8,949 nt of DNA, from the NCBI GenBank assembly GCA_030536165.1, contig JAUNQM010000084.1, forward strand, positions 1-8,949. The letters are read 5' to 3'. A program made the translations under genes and the position numbers. Shown here in pieces: positions 1 to 6,855 of this stretch. Numbering within the stretch: the first letter of the stretch is position 1; every line of letters begins with the position of its first letter. Under the pieces are notes generated by a model, which saw only the letters and a list, made by a program, of their open reading frames with translations, did not search any database and was not told the DNA's origin. Origin of the DNA: Prevotellaceae bacterium. GTDB taxonomy: Bacteria > Bacteroidota > Bacteroidia > Bacteroidales > Bacteroidaceae.

Positions 1-1021
1 TACAATTTACAGATTTTTGTATCTTCTCGACAATGCTTTCTGGTGTGATGGATACCATGCATCTGTAGTCACCATACTTGCATTCCTTATTGCCGAATAT
101 GCTGCAAGGTCGGCAAGGGAGGTCTGTCTGCACAGCATTGTCTTCGCTCTGCCCCCATCCCATGAAACCAGCAAGTGGATGTGTCTGCCCCCATACGCTT
201 ACCACAGGAACTCCTACGAGCGAGGCGAAATGCATGTTGGCGCTGTCCATGCTTACCATAACATCGAGCTGACTCATAAGTCGTAATTCGTTGTCAAGAC
301 CTTTGACAACGCTGCTAACATCAACAACAGAGTCGGTTCCGTTGGGTGCGATGGCTGCGTATTCCTCCTTCTTCGCTCCGAAGATGTAGATGCGACAATA
401 AGGATAACGCTTGATGAGAGTGCTTACCACCTCTTTCATCTTTTCCAAAGGATAGGTCTTTCCGCGGAATGCTGCTGTTGGGGCAATGCCTATCCACGAC
501 TCGCCTTCGGGCTTTACAAAATGTGACTGGCTAAAACGGAATGGCACTTCTGACTGGTCGAGTGTGACAGGAAAACCTAATTTAGCAAGCACGTCGGCAT
601 AATTCTCAAATGGCGATGGCTGCTGTATCAGCTGTTTGTCTGTCTGTCGGCAGAGCGCCTTGCGCCCACTCCTATGTTTATCTATATGGGCAACCTTAAC
701 GCGACTTAACGCGAAACGACTGCGCAGATATTCCGTGCGAAGCACTCCGTGGAAGTCGGCAACGGCAGTGAAATGCTTTGCGGTAAGGCGCTTGTAGAGT
801 TCGTTGAGACCTGTGATGTGCTTATATTCGTTGCTTACGTCAGCCCCCATGAAACTTACGTTTGGCGATATTTCATCAAACAAAGGCTTGGCAAACGGAC
901 GGCTGAGCACTGTCACTCGCAAGTCTGGATATTGCTGTGACAAGAGCTTGACCACGGGGACAATCATTGCCACGTCGCCCATAGCCGAAAAACGCATTAT
1001 AAGCAGATGGTCTGTTTTCAT
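1..1021 (-). CDS. Glycosyltransferase family 9 (heptosyltransferase-like), partial
   Basis: This gene reads off the left edge; 340 codons are visible, close to the full length of the family. GT9 enzymes transfer a sugar, classically ADP-heptose, to lipid A-core or related surface glycans at the cytoplasmic face of the inner membrane. Visible signatures are the N-terminal RFSAMGDVA (residues 10-18), IGIAPTAAFRGKTYP (177-191) and the family block DVMVSMDSANMHFAS (253-267), followed by GVPVVSVWGQTHP (270-282). Near the C-terminus is a four-cysteine cluster, PCRPC...C...C (302-321), common in Bacteroidetes members of this family. The start is the ATG at 1019-1021, chosen because it directly precedes the conserved N-terminal motif. 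It follows the DUF4254 gene after a 23-base gap, so the two are probably cotranscribed. Assignment to the family is firm; the donor sugar and acceptor are not known. Confidence 0.93.
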   Translation of the reverse strand, partial: MKTDHLLIMRFSAMGDVAMIVPVVKLLSQQYPDLRVTVLSRPFAKPLFDEISPNVSFMGADVSNEYKHITGLNELYKRLTAKHFTAVADFHGVLRTEYLRSRFALSRVKVAHIDKHRSGRKALCRQTDKQLIQQPSPFENYADVLAKLGFPVTLDQSEVPFRFSQSHFVKPEGESWIGIAPTAAFRGKTYPLEKMKEVVSTLIKRYPYCRIYIFGAKKEEYAAIAPNGTDSVVDVSSVVKGLDNELRLMSQLDVMVSMDSANMHFASLVGVPVVSVWGQTHPLAGFMGWGQSEDNAVQTDLPCRPCSIFGNKECKYGDYRCMVSITPESIVEKIQKSVNC

Positions 1022-1044
1022 TCTTTTAATGATGATTCCTGCCC

Positions 1045-1650
1045 TTATTTTTGTTGATAAAGGATAGGATTAGTCGAAGGGTCGTTGTACATCTTCATCT
1101 GACGATATACCTTCATGTACTTTTTGCCTTGCTCAATGTCGGCAAGCAGTTGGTCGATTGCCGTGGAAAGGTCTTTGCGCTGCTCAAGCAGAACATTGAG
1201 TTTTGCCTGGCACTTCTGCACGTGAGCCTCATCGGCATCAGTCCGCTCAACCTGTTCCTTCATGTGGTAAATCTTCAGATAAAGTATTGACAACCTATCT
1301 ACAGCCCACGCAGGACTCTCGGTGTTGATTGTTGCATCAGGGGCAACAGTCACGTTGGCATAGAGCTCGCGGAAGTATGTGTCTATTTGTTCTACAAGGT
1401 CTGTGCGGTCTTGGTTGCTCTTGTCGATGCGTCTTTTGAGCGTAAGAGCCTCAACAGGGTTGATGTCTGGATCGCGGATGATATCTTCGAAATGCCACTG
1501 GACTGTATCAATCCAACATTTCAGGTAGAGACGATTCTCGATAGAGCCTTCGTCGAATGGGTTACAAATAGGTGTATCCACGTTGTCATGAACGTGATAG
1601 TCATTTATTGCCTTAGTGAAAATATGATCGCAAATTTGAGTAAAAGTCAT
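1045..1650 (-). CDS. DUF4254 domain-containing protein
   Basis: A soluble, mostly alpha-helical protein of 201 residues with no signal peptide or membrane segment. The pattern is that of the Bacteroidetes DUF4254 family: N-terminal FTQICDHIFTKAINDYH, then NPFDEGSIENRLYLKCWIDT and VQWHFEDIIRDPDI, and a long charged helical C-terminal half suggesting coiled coil. Its biochemical role is unknown. Genes of this family commonly neighbour GT9 glycosyltransferases, as here, which suggests a role linked to surface glycan synthesis; that is inference. I chose the ATG at 1648-1650. An in-frame ATG at 1672-1674 lies within the -7 promoter box and would add an unlikely MQIINLKI extension. It is the first gene of a probable two-gene operon with the glycosyltransferase. 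Confidence 0.88.
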   Translation of the reverse strand: MTFTQICDHIFTKAINDYHVHDNVDTPICNPFDEGSIENRLYLKCWIDTVQWHFEDIIRDPDINPVEALTLKRRIDKSNQDRTDLVEQIDTYFRELYANVTVAPDATINTESPAWAVDRLSILYLKIYHMKEQVERTDADEAHVQKCQAKLNVLLEQRKDLSTAIDQLLADIEQGKKYMKVYRQMKMYNDPSTNPILYQQK

Positions 1651-1671
1651 AATTTTTAGATTTATTATCTG

Positions 1672-1679
1672 CAAAGATA
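1672..1679 (-). promoter_or_regulatory. Bacteroidetes -7 box (TATCTTTG) for the DUF4254-GT9 operon
   Basis: On the minus strand the sequence reads TATCTTTG followed by C, a match to the Bacteroidetes primary-sigma -7 consensus TAnnTTTG. It lies about 20 bases upstream of the DUF4254 ATG, giving a short leader. A TTTTG occurs further upstream at 1691-1695, but its spacing (about 11 bases) is too short for a standard -33 box, so only the -7 element is supported. Confidence 0.6.
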
Positions 1680-1743
1680 GTAAAAAATATCAAAACAAGA
1701 AGAGAACAATGAAAATAGTAGCGAAATAATTATATTTTTTTTA

Positions 1744-1751
1744 TAACTTTG
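1744..1751 (+). promoter_or_regulatory. Bacteroidetes -7 box (TAACTTTG) for the DUF486-dusB pair
   Basis: TAACTTTG matches the Bacteroidetes TAnnTTTG -7 element and lies 27 bases upstream of the ATG at 1779, preceded by a very AT-rich tract. No clear TTTG -33 element is seen at the usual distance. With the box at 1672-1679 it forms a divergent promoter region. Confidence 0.6.
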
Positions 1752-1778
1752 TGCCGCAAAACGATAAAACCGTAAAAT

Positions 1779-2156
1779 ATGTTTACTCAATACTTCTACC
1801 CCATACTGTTGCTCATCATAGCAAATGTATTCATGACCTTTGCCTGGTACGGGCATCTGAAACTTCAAGATATGGGCTTCCTCACTAACAATACACCTTT
1901 ATATATAGTGGTGCTCATAAGCTGGGGACTTGCCCTTATTGAATATTTCTTTCAGGTGCCTGCAAACAGAATGGGCTTTGTGGGAAATGGCGGAGTGTAT
2001 TCGCTCATGCAACTAAAAATCATTCAAGAGGTGATTACGCTTGTTGTGTTCGTACTATTCACCACACTTCTATTCAAAGGCGAATCGCTGCACTGGAATC
2101 ATTTCGTAGCATTCGGACTTCTTATTGCTGCGGTATATTTCTGTTTCCTAAAGTAA
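1779..2156 (+). CDS. DMT family / DUF486 small membrane protein
   Basis: A 125-residue protein with four predicted membrane helices (about residues 6-24, 40-58, 79-100 and 107-124). It carries the conserved features of the DUF486 family: FAWYGHLK (21-28), SWGLALIEYFFQVPANR (48-64), LKIIQEVITLVVF (79-91) and LHWNHFVAFGLL (104-115). DUF486 belongs to the drug/metabolite transporter superfamily; members resemble half-transporters that may dimerise, and the substrate is unknown. A -7 promoter box lies just upstream. The stop is followed after 13 bases by the dusB start, so the two genes are probably one transcript, although no functional link is obvious. The length is normal for the family. Confidence 0.9.
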   Translation: MFTQYFYPILLLIIANVFMTFAWYGHLKLQDMGFLTNNTPLYIVVLISWGLALIEYFFQVPANRMGFVGNGGVYSLMQLKIIQEVITLVVFVLFTTLLFKGESLHWNHFVAFGLLIAAVYFCFLK

Positions 2157-2169
2157 AAACTCACCAGAG

Positions 2170-3153
2170 ATGAACATAGGCAACATCAACTTCGAACCAC
2201 ATCCAGTCTTCCTTGCACCAATGGAAGACGTGACCGATATTGGCTTCCGCATGCTTTGCAAGCGTTTTGGGGCATCGATGGTCTATACCGAATTTGTCAA
2301 TGCCGACGCTGTTATACGCAGCGTACGCAGCACAATCAACAAGTTTCAGATAAACGAATCCGAGCGTCCTGTTGGAATACAGATTTACGGCAAAAGCGTT
2401 GACTCGATGGTAGAAGCAGCAAAGGTTGTGGAGGAAGCAAAGCCTGACGTAATTGACATCAACTTTGGCTGTCCGGTAAAGAAGGTTGCTTCGAAAGGTG
2501 CAGGTGCAGGAATGTTGCAAAACATACCTTTGATGCTTGAAATCACACGCGAAGTGGTGAAGGCTGTGAACATACCAGTCACAGTAAAGACTCGCTTAGG
2601 CTGGGATAACGACCACAAGATTATAGTTGATTTAGCCGAACAACTTCAAGATTGCGGCATCAAGGCTCTTACCATTCATGGGCGCACAAGGTCGGATATG
2701 TACACAGGTTCAGCCGACTGGACTCTTATCGGCGAAGTGAAAAAGAACCCTCGCATGAAGATTCCTATCATTGGCAACGGCGATGTGACTACACCTGAAC
2801 AAACAAAGGAAAGATTCAGCCAGTATGGTGTTGATGCAGTTATGATAGGTCGCGCAACATTTGGTCAGCCGTGGCTCTTCCGTGAGATTCGCAACTATCT
2901 CGATGGAAACACTGAGGAACATGCCCTAAGCATTACCGACAAGATTGGAATACTAAAAGAACTGCTACGCATAAATGTTGAGCGCATTGATGAATACCGT
3001 GGCATACTTCACACGCGCCGCCACCTTGCTTCGACGCCAATATTCAAGGGAATTCCAAACTTCCGCGAGACAAGAATACGCATGCTTCGCGCTGAAACGT
3101 GCGACGAACTAACCGCCATCCTCGACGAAATTCCCGAGAAGTTTGGACTATAA
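2170..3153 (+). CDS. dusB: tRNA-dihydrouridine synthase, DusB type
   Basis: This is an FMN-dependent enzyme that reduces specific uridines in the D-loop of tRNA to dihydrouridine using NADPH. The 327-residue protein has the TIM-barrel signatures in order: LAPMEDVTDIGFR (15-27), YTEFVNADA (39-47), QIYGKS (71-76), DINFGCPVKKV (96-106) with the catalytic Cys101, VKTRLGW (139-145), LTIHGRTRSDMYTGSADW (167-184), IPIIGNGDV (198-206) and the phosphate-binding VMIGRATFGQPWLF (224-237). The C-terminal helical tRNA-binding domain follows (about 245-327). LAPMEDVTD replaces the proteobacterial LAPMAGVTD, as is usual in Bacteroidetes. The length is normal and all key residues are present. It is the second gene of the pair with the DUF486 protein and ends just before a strong terminator. 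Confidence 0.93.
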   Translation: MNIGNINFEPHPVFLAPMEDVTDIGFRMLCKRFGASMVYTEFVNADAVIRSVRSTINKFQINESERPVGIQIYGKSVDSMVEAAKVVEEAKPDVIDINFGCPVKKVASKGAGAGMLQNIPLMLEITREVVKAVNIPVTVKTRLGWDNDHKIIVDLAEQLQDCGIKALTIHGRTRSDMYTGSADWTLIGEVKKNPRMKIPIIGNGDVTTPEQTKERFSQYGVDAVMIGRATFGQPWLFREIRNYLDGNTEEHALSITDKIGILKELLRINVERIDEYRGILHTRRHLASTPIFKGIPNFRETRIRMLRAETCDELTAILDEIPEKFGL

Positions 3154-3158
3154 AAAAG

Positions 3159-3181
3159 CCCTCGCCCAATAAGGGAGAGGG
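3159..3181. terminator. Bidirectional terminator between dusB and fkp
   Basis: The stem CCCTC-G-CCC (3159-3167) pairs with GGG-A-GAGGG (3173-3181) around an AATAA loop; eight G-C/A-T pairs are broken by one G/A mismatch. A run of seven bases, TAAAAAA, precedes it (giving a T-run for minus-strand transcription) and TCTTTGTT follows. It begins 5 bases after the dusB stop and ends 6 bases before the fkp stop, so it can serve both convergent genes. Confidence 0.85.
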
Positions 3182-3187
3182 TCTTTG

Positions 3188-5998
3188 TTAACTTCTGCTA
3201 ACCTGCAAACCTGTATGGCTGATGCTCATACCCACGAAACGCTCGTTGGCATTTCTGCGGTTTTCGTTCAGTATTTGTTTTATCTTCACTGCTGCCTCAG
3301 GGTCTTTTGCAACCATATATAAGTAACCGCCACCGCCAGCGCCACCTAACTTGTAGCCATAGCAATAGTCATCTATCAAGTCGGTTATCCGCTTGACTTC
3401 GGCAGGGTTTGTACCTGCGTCGATAGCCTGATTCTGTTCCCAAGTCTTACGCACGAGCAATCCCATAGTCTTATAGTCGCAATGCTGGATTGCATCATAC
3501 ATGTCTAACGCATGCTGCTTCATCTCAGCAAGCAAAGCCAGTTCGTCTTTGTCGTTGAGAAACATCTTCTTCACAATCTCAGCAAGCAGTTTCTTTGCCG
3601 TGCGTGTTATGCCTGTATAATAAAGCAGATGGCACTCTTTATATTCCTGCTGCGTCCAGAGGTTATCAGGCAGCCATCTTATGCCGAGGTTTTGTTCGAG
3701 GCCAGATGAAGTCTGGAGCAGTTTTACTCCATGCATAATTCCACCAAACTGGTCTTGCCATCCGCCTCCAGTGGTCAAGAGTTGTTCAAGCACCAGCGTG
3801 CGTTTGCCTATTTTGTCCTTATCCCAAGCCAATCCGCAGAAGTCGCTTATAGCACCCAGAACAGTCGAAGCAAGCACGCTGCTCGTGCCGAGACCGCTTC
3901 CTGCTGGTATGGCTGCAAGCGAAGAAACCTCGATTCCACCGCCAAATTCGCGCAGTTGTTCCTCAAGCGTTGCGTATGTTTCTACGGAATATCCAGGTTG
4001 GAAACCTGCTAACACGAGTGCAGCCTTCGGTATTGAGAATGGCGAACCTACATGGTTAAAGTCGGCAAGTTCCTCGTAAGTCTTCACTATTTCCACAGCT
4101 CCGAGGTCGATGCTACGCAGGACAATATGCGGCTCCTTGCACATCTTCACGTAGCAGTGCAAAGGAGGCTGACCGTTGAGTTCCATAGCAAAGTTGACCA
4201 CATTGCCACCCTCAGTAAGGCAGTAAGGAGGAGTGTCAGTCCATCCGCCGGCAATGTCAATGCGCACAGGACTTCTTCCCCACACAATCTGGTCAGGATA
4301 GACTGCCATACGAGGGTTTTGTTTGTCTGTGAAGACGGTTGAAGTGACACGCTCGCTCAGCAATCTGAATGCCTCATCAGCAAGTTTGCTGCCATCGTCG
4401 CCCTTTAGAGTCTGCACTTCGCTGCGGAACATACAGTCACGTATTTTCGTCATCAATGGCACGTCGTTATCTATTTCTGGTGGCAACAACAAACCATTCT
4501 CAACAAATTGATGTGCAGCATTGTTCAAATCGAGCTGATAGAATACGCTCTTCTTGTAGTTTCGTGCAATGCCTTCCCAGTTAGCCTTGCGGAACTCTTT
4601 GCGCTGAGCCTCAAGGCGCGAAAGGTTTGCTATATTCGATATTTCCTCCGCACTAAGGAGATTTTTGGGTTGTAAATTGCAATTTGTAAATTGTAAATTT
4701 TTAAGTTGTTCTTTCACCAACTCGCCCAAAAGTTTCACATCGTCTGTCACAGGGAATCGCTTTTCTTGTTGGGCAGCACCGGCAAACTTGTCACCTATAT
4801 TATATACGCGCGCGCAATAGTCGCGGTCGCCGATTGGTATGATATCAATACACTGACCTTCTTTCAGCGTGATATCCCAATCGTTCTCAGGCACTCCCGT
4901 GATGATGTGGCGCTTGTCTATCTTCCAATTTTCGTTGATAAAACTATTCTCAACCCACACCTCCGGATTTGCAGGCGTGAACTGTATCTTGCAGATGGAA
5001 TTCTGTGTGAAGATAGATTCCTGCGGCTTGGTATTGGTCTGAATTATGGCTCGCTGGTCATTGACGAGGTTTTGCAGAGCCAATGTCGATGATATTATCT
5101 CCGGCGAACTGCCATAATGATAGAACTCACCACCTTCGAGAGGAAGCACTACCACCTTCAAATCCTTCAGGTCATTGTCCTTTACGGTTGGATTTGTGCC
5201 AAGCGAACATCCAAACTCCGAATATAAGTCGTACTCACGGAAATTGCATTTGCCACAACTCTCGTCATCCTGCACCCCAAAACCGTCATCCTGAACTTGA
5301 TTCAGGATCTCCTTTGTGTCGCTGCCAAACGTCTTCTTGTTGAGTGCTCGCACAGCCTTGTCGCTGAGGAACCATATACCTATGTCGGTAAGGAAGAAAT
5401 TCTCCTTCACTATCTCTGCCAGTTCTTCGTAAGAAGGCTTCTGAACCATGTGGTCGAGCACCTTTGGCGACTTGCGCGAACACACAAATATGCCGTGGTC
5501 CTTTGCTATTTCCTTGCTCAGCCACAAGCCGTAGCACACAACATCTGCGTCAGGAACCATCTGCAGTGGTTGTGTGTTGCGGATATACACATCGCCATTG
5601 ACAATCATGGTGTGTATATTATCCGGAGTCTTCTCTATCATCTTCTCGTAGAGCGACATCTGGAGTGTAAGCAGGTTCTGCGACAACTGCTGTCCGCGTG
5701 CCCAACGGAACACAGGTATTGGTGTCAGCACTTTGCCAGATGGAGCATAGGCTGGCAGACGACGGCTTTGTCCGCCTGCATGCATTAAGATTCGCTTCTC
5801 ATTTGCAAGCCATGTGTCATAATCCATACCATCGGCTTGGTGCTTAAAGCAATCATACAAGAGCCAACTGGTACCGCCACCCGAACCAAGTTTGTGGTTC
5901 ACAGGGTCGTTAGTGCAGAAATATTCATCACGACTGCAACCTGTTATACTATGGAAATGCTCGACGAGGTTAGGCGGTAGAGATAAGAGCTTCTTCAT
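3188..5998 (-). CDS. fkp: Bifunctional L-fucokinase / GDP-L-fucose pyrophosphorylase (Fkp)
   Basis: This enzyme phosphorylates L-fucose to L-fucose-1-phosphate with ATP and then couples it to GTP to give GDP-L-fucose, the donor for fucosylated capsule and glycoproteins in Bacteroidetes. The N-terminal pyrophosphorylase part holds LMHAGGQSRRLP (71-82), SGK (87-89) and NGDVYIR (134-140). The C-terminal GHMP kinase part holds WGRSPVRIDIAGGWTDTPPY (573-592), the ATP loop PAGSGLGTSS (698-707) and LGGAGGGGYLYM (884-895). The start MKKLLSLPPNLV and end LQVSRS match the ends I recall for the Bacteroides fragilis enzyme. The length is 936 residues against about 949. Two segments look foreign: residues 231-252, a palindromic-repeat insertion absent from the B. 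fragilis protein as I recall it, and 432-446, an AT-rich repeat in the interdomain linker. The linker is otherwise shorter than in B. fragilis. It is transcribed alone from a promoter near 6077-6084. Confidence 0.95.
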   Translation of the reverse strand: MKKLLSLPPNLVEHFHSITGCSRDEYFCTNDPVNHKLGSGGGTSWLLYDCFKHQADGMDYDTWLANEKRILMHAGGQSRRLPAYAPSGKVLTPIPVFRWARGQQLSQNLLTLQMSLYEKMIEKTPDNIHTMIVNGDVYIRNTQPLQMVPDADVVCYGLWLSKEIAKDHGIFVCSRKSPKVLDHMVQKPSYEELAEIVKENFFLTDIGIWFLSDKAVRALNKKTFGSDTKEILNQVQDDGFGVQDDESCGKCNFREYDLYSEFGCSLGTNPTVKDNDLKDLKVVVLPLEGGEFYHYGSSPEIISSTLALQNLVNDQRAIIQTNTKPQESIFTQNSICKIQFTPANPEVWVENSFINENWKIDKRHIITGVPENDWDITLKEGQCIDIIPIGDRDYCARVYNIGDKFAGAAQQEKRFPVTDDVKLLGELVKEQLKNLQFTNCNLQPKNLLSAEEISNIANLSRLEAQRKEFRKANWEGIARNYKKSVFYQLDLNNAAHQFVENGLLLPPEIDNDVPLMTKIRDCMFRSEVQTLKGDDGSKLADEAFRLLSERVTSTVFTDKQNPRMAVYPDQIVWGRSPVRIDIAGGWTDTPPYCLTEGGNVVNFAMELNGQPPLHCYVKMCKEPHIVLRSIDLGAVEIVKTYEELADFNHVGSPFSIPKAALVLAGFQPGYSVETYATLEEQLREFGGGIEVSSLAAIPAGSGLGTSSVLASTVLGAISDFCGLAWDKDKIGKRTLVLEQLLTTGGGWQDQFGGIMHGVKLLQTSSGLEQNLGIRWLPDNLWTQQEYKECHLLYYTGITRTAKKLLAEIVKKMFLNDKDELALLAEMKQHALDMYDAIQHCDYKTMGLLVRKTWEQNQAIDAGTNPAEVKRITDLIDDYCYGYKLGGAGGGGYLYMVAKDPEAAVKIKQILNENRRNANERFVGMSISHTGLQVSRS
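4661..4705. repeat. AT-rich TTGTAAATT repeat inside fkp
   Basis: The plus strand carries three copies of TTGTAAATT, at 4670-4678, 4684-4692 and 4691-4699 (the last two overlap), and a perfect 12-base palindrome AAATTGCAATTT at 4674-4685. In the fkp frame it encodes LKNLQFTNCNLQPKN (residues 432-446), low-complexity sequence in the linker between the two enzymatic domains. It interrupts no reading frame. I take it for a small dispersed repeat tolerated in a linker; the dispersal elsewhere in the genome cannot be tested from this window. Confidence 0.55.
5243..5308. repeat. Palindromic dispersed-repeat insertion inside fkp
   Basis: The core CCTGAACTTGATTCAGG (5290-5306) is a near-palindrome: arms CCTGAA and TTCAGG with a 5-base loop. 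Two copies of CGTCATCCTG (5263-5272 and 5284-5293) flank the intervening sequence. The 20 bases at 5289-5308 are the exact reverse complement of 6916-6935 in the intergenic region downstream of the DUF4738 gene. In the fkp frame the segment encodes ILNQVQDDGFGVQDDESCGK plus about two residues (231-252). Comparison with the B. fragilis Fkp, from memory, indicates about 22 extra residues here, between SDKAV and YDLYSEFG. The boundaries are approximate. Confidence 0.7.
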
Positions 5999-6076
5999 AA
6001 GTTTTATGCGTTTTTTTCGATTTGTCTATAGAGCCTATCAAGACTATAGCGACCGTTGATAATATTTATTTCCGTG

Positions 6077-6084
6077 CAAATTTA
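6077..6084 (-). promoter_or_regulatory. Probable -7 box (TAAATTTG) for fkp
   Basis: On the minus strand TAAATTTG fits the Bacteroidetes TAnnTTTG -7 consensus, followed by C as is common. It implies a leader of roughly 70 bases before the fkp ATG at 5998. The leader contains two CTATAG palindromes (6026-6031 and 6044-6049) that could pair as a weak hairpin. No convincing -33 element is seen. Confidence 0.5.
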
Positions 6085-6127
6085 CAAAAAAACTGCTTAC
6101 ATCCGACCATAAAACCAAAACTTTTTA

Positions 6128-6135
6128 TACCTTTG
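6128..6135 (+). promoter_or_regulatory. -7 box (TACCTTTG) for the DUF4738-like lipoprotein
   Basis: TACCTTTG, followed by C, matches the Bacteroidetes -7 consensus and lies 20 bases upstream of the ATG at 6156. Together with the fkp box at 6077-6084 it makes the 5999-6155 interval a divergent promoter region. No clear -33 TTTG is found. Confidence 0.6.
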
Positions 6136-6155
6136 CATCATAAAATTCATGCCCT

Positions 6156-6686
6156 ATGAAAAAACAAAACATCATTATCATTGCAGTTATGTCGCTCGTA
6201 CTTGCTTCGTGTGGAGGCAAAAAAGAGCACGATTATATCATCGTTGAACCAGAGAAACCTGTCGTACAGAAGCCTCAGACCATTGCTTCTGAGACTTACA
6301 AGATGGACGACACGGTAACCTGGCGAGGCAAAGTCTATACATACAACATCGTTCGTATGTGCGACAAAGAAGCCCCAACGGTGAAGAATGAAGACGGACA
6401 GAAATTCTTCGACAACAAAGCCACAATCACCATTACACGCCCAGACGGCACGGAATTTTACTCCCACACGTTCCGCAAAGCCTCGTTTGAGCAGTATCTC
6501 CCTGCGGAACTAAAGAAGGGCGGAATACTTGAAGGCGTGGTTTTTGAAAAGGCCGAAAACGGTTTCCTTCAGTTTGCCGCAAGTGTTGCACTGCCTCAGA
6601 GCGACGAATACATGCCATTCGCAGTAAAGATTTCGCCTGACCAGTCAATCACCATCTCAAAAGTAAACCGTCTGGTAGAGGATTAA
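6156..6686 (+). CDS. DUF4738-like lipoprotein
   Basis: A 176-residue predicted lipoprotein of unknown function. The N-terminus MKKQNIIIIAVMSLVLASC is a lipoprotein signal peptide with lipobox LASC and lipidated Cys19, followed by GGKKE, which suggests an envelope-anchored protein, possibly surface-exposed. After a Pro/Lys-rich spacer (to about residue 42) comes a compact mature domain with beta-rich patterns (YKMDDTVTWRGKVYTYNIVRMCD, KATITITRPDGTEFYSHTF, and VALPQSDEYMPFAVKISPDQSITI near the end). I recognise this as resembling the Bacteroidales DUF4738 family, which has no assigned activity. The start is fixed by the signal peptide and by the -7 box 20 bases upstream. It is monocistronic, divergent from fkp, and closed by two tandem terminators. 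Confidence 0.85.
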   Translation: MKKQNIIIIAVMSLVLASCGGKKEHDYIIVEPEKPVVQKPQTIASETYKMDDTVTWRGKVYTYNIVRMCDKEAPTVKNEDGQKFFDNKATITITRPDGTEFYSHTFRKASFEQYLPAELKKGGILEGVVFEKAENGFLQFAASVALPQSDEYMPFAVKISPDQSITISKVNRLVED

Positions 6687-6716
6687 CAGCAATAGTACTT
6701 TTTTGCATATTGCGAT

Positions 6717-6743
6717 AAAGGGCGTGCAATCCACACGCCCTTT
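6717..6743 (+). terminator. First tandem terminator hairpin after the DUF4738-like gene
   Basis: A perfect 10-bp stem, AAAGGGCGTG (6717-6726) with CACGCCCTTT (6734-6743), closes a 7-base loop and is followed by GTTT. It starts 30 bases after the stop codon of the lipoprotein gene. The A/T ends of the stem would also give it some activity on the opposite strand. Confidence 0.8.
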
Positions 6744-6748
6744 GTTTC

Positions 6749-6774
6749 CGTGCTCAAACATGAGCACGTTTTTT
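6749..6774 (+). terminator. Second tandem terminator hairpin, with T6 tract
   Basis: A perfect 8-bp stem, CGTGCTCA (6749-6756) with TGAGCACG (6761-6768), closes an AACA loop and is followed directly by TTTTTT (6769-6774). This is a textbook intrinsic terminator for plus-strand transcription, placed 5 bases after the first hairpin. Confidence 0.85.
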
Positions 6775-6855
6775 GGAGCCACCTGTAAAAACATGTGTTA
6801 AAAGCAGTCTCCTTGTTTAAAGAAATTTTTCTGCATTCCTCGGACAATCCTCTCT

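Noticed and set aside
1..11. TACAATTTACA at the left edge, also present in reverse complement in the fkp AT-rich repeat
   Set aside because: An 11-base AT-rich match is easily due to chance, and here it lies in the glycosyltransferase reading frame near its C-terminus; not enough to call a repeat copy.
695..714. Exact tandem duplication of CTTAACGCGA (695-704 and 705-714) within the GT9 gene
   Set aside because: Only two 10-base units, the reading frame is intact and the encoded protein looks normal; probably coincidental.
1651..1674. An earlier start for the DUF4254 protein (MQIINLKI extension)
   Set aside because: The upstream ATG overlaps the -7 promoter box, and the added residues do not resemble the family's N-terminus.
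3512..5788. Several open frames of 60-160 codons on the plus strand opposite fkp
   Set aside because: They are shadows of the strongly conserved fkp gene, with no recognisable domains, signal peptides or start signals.
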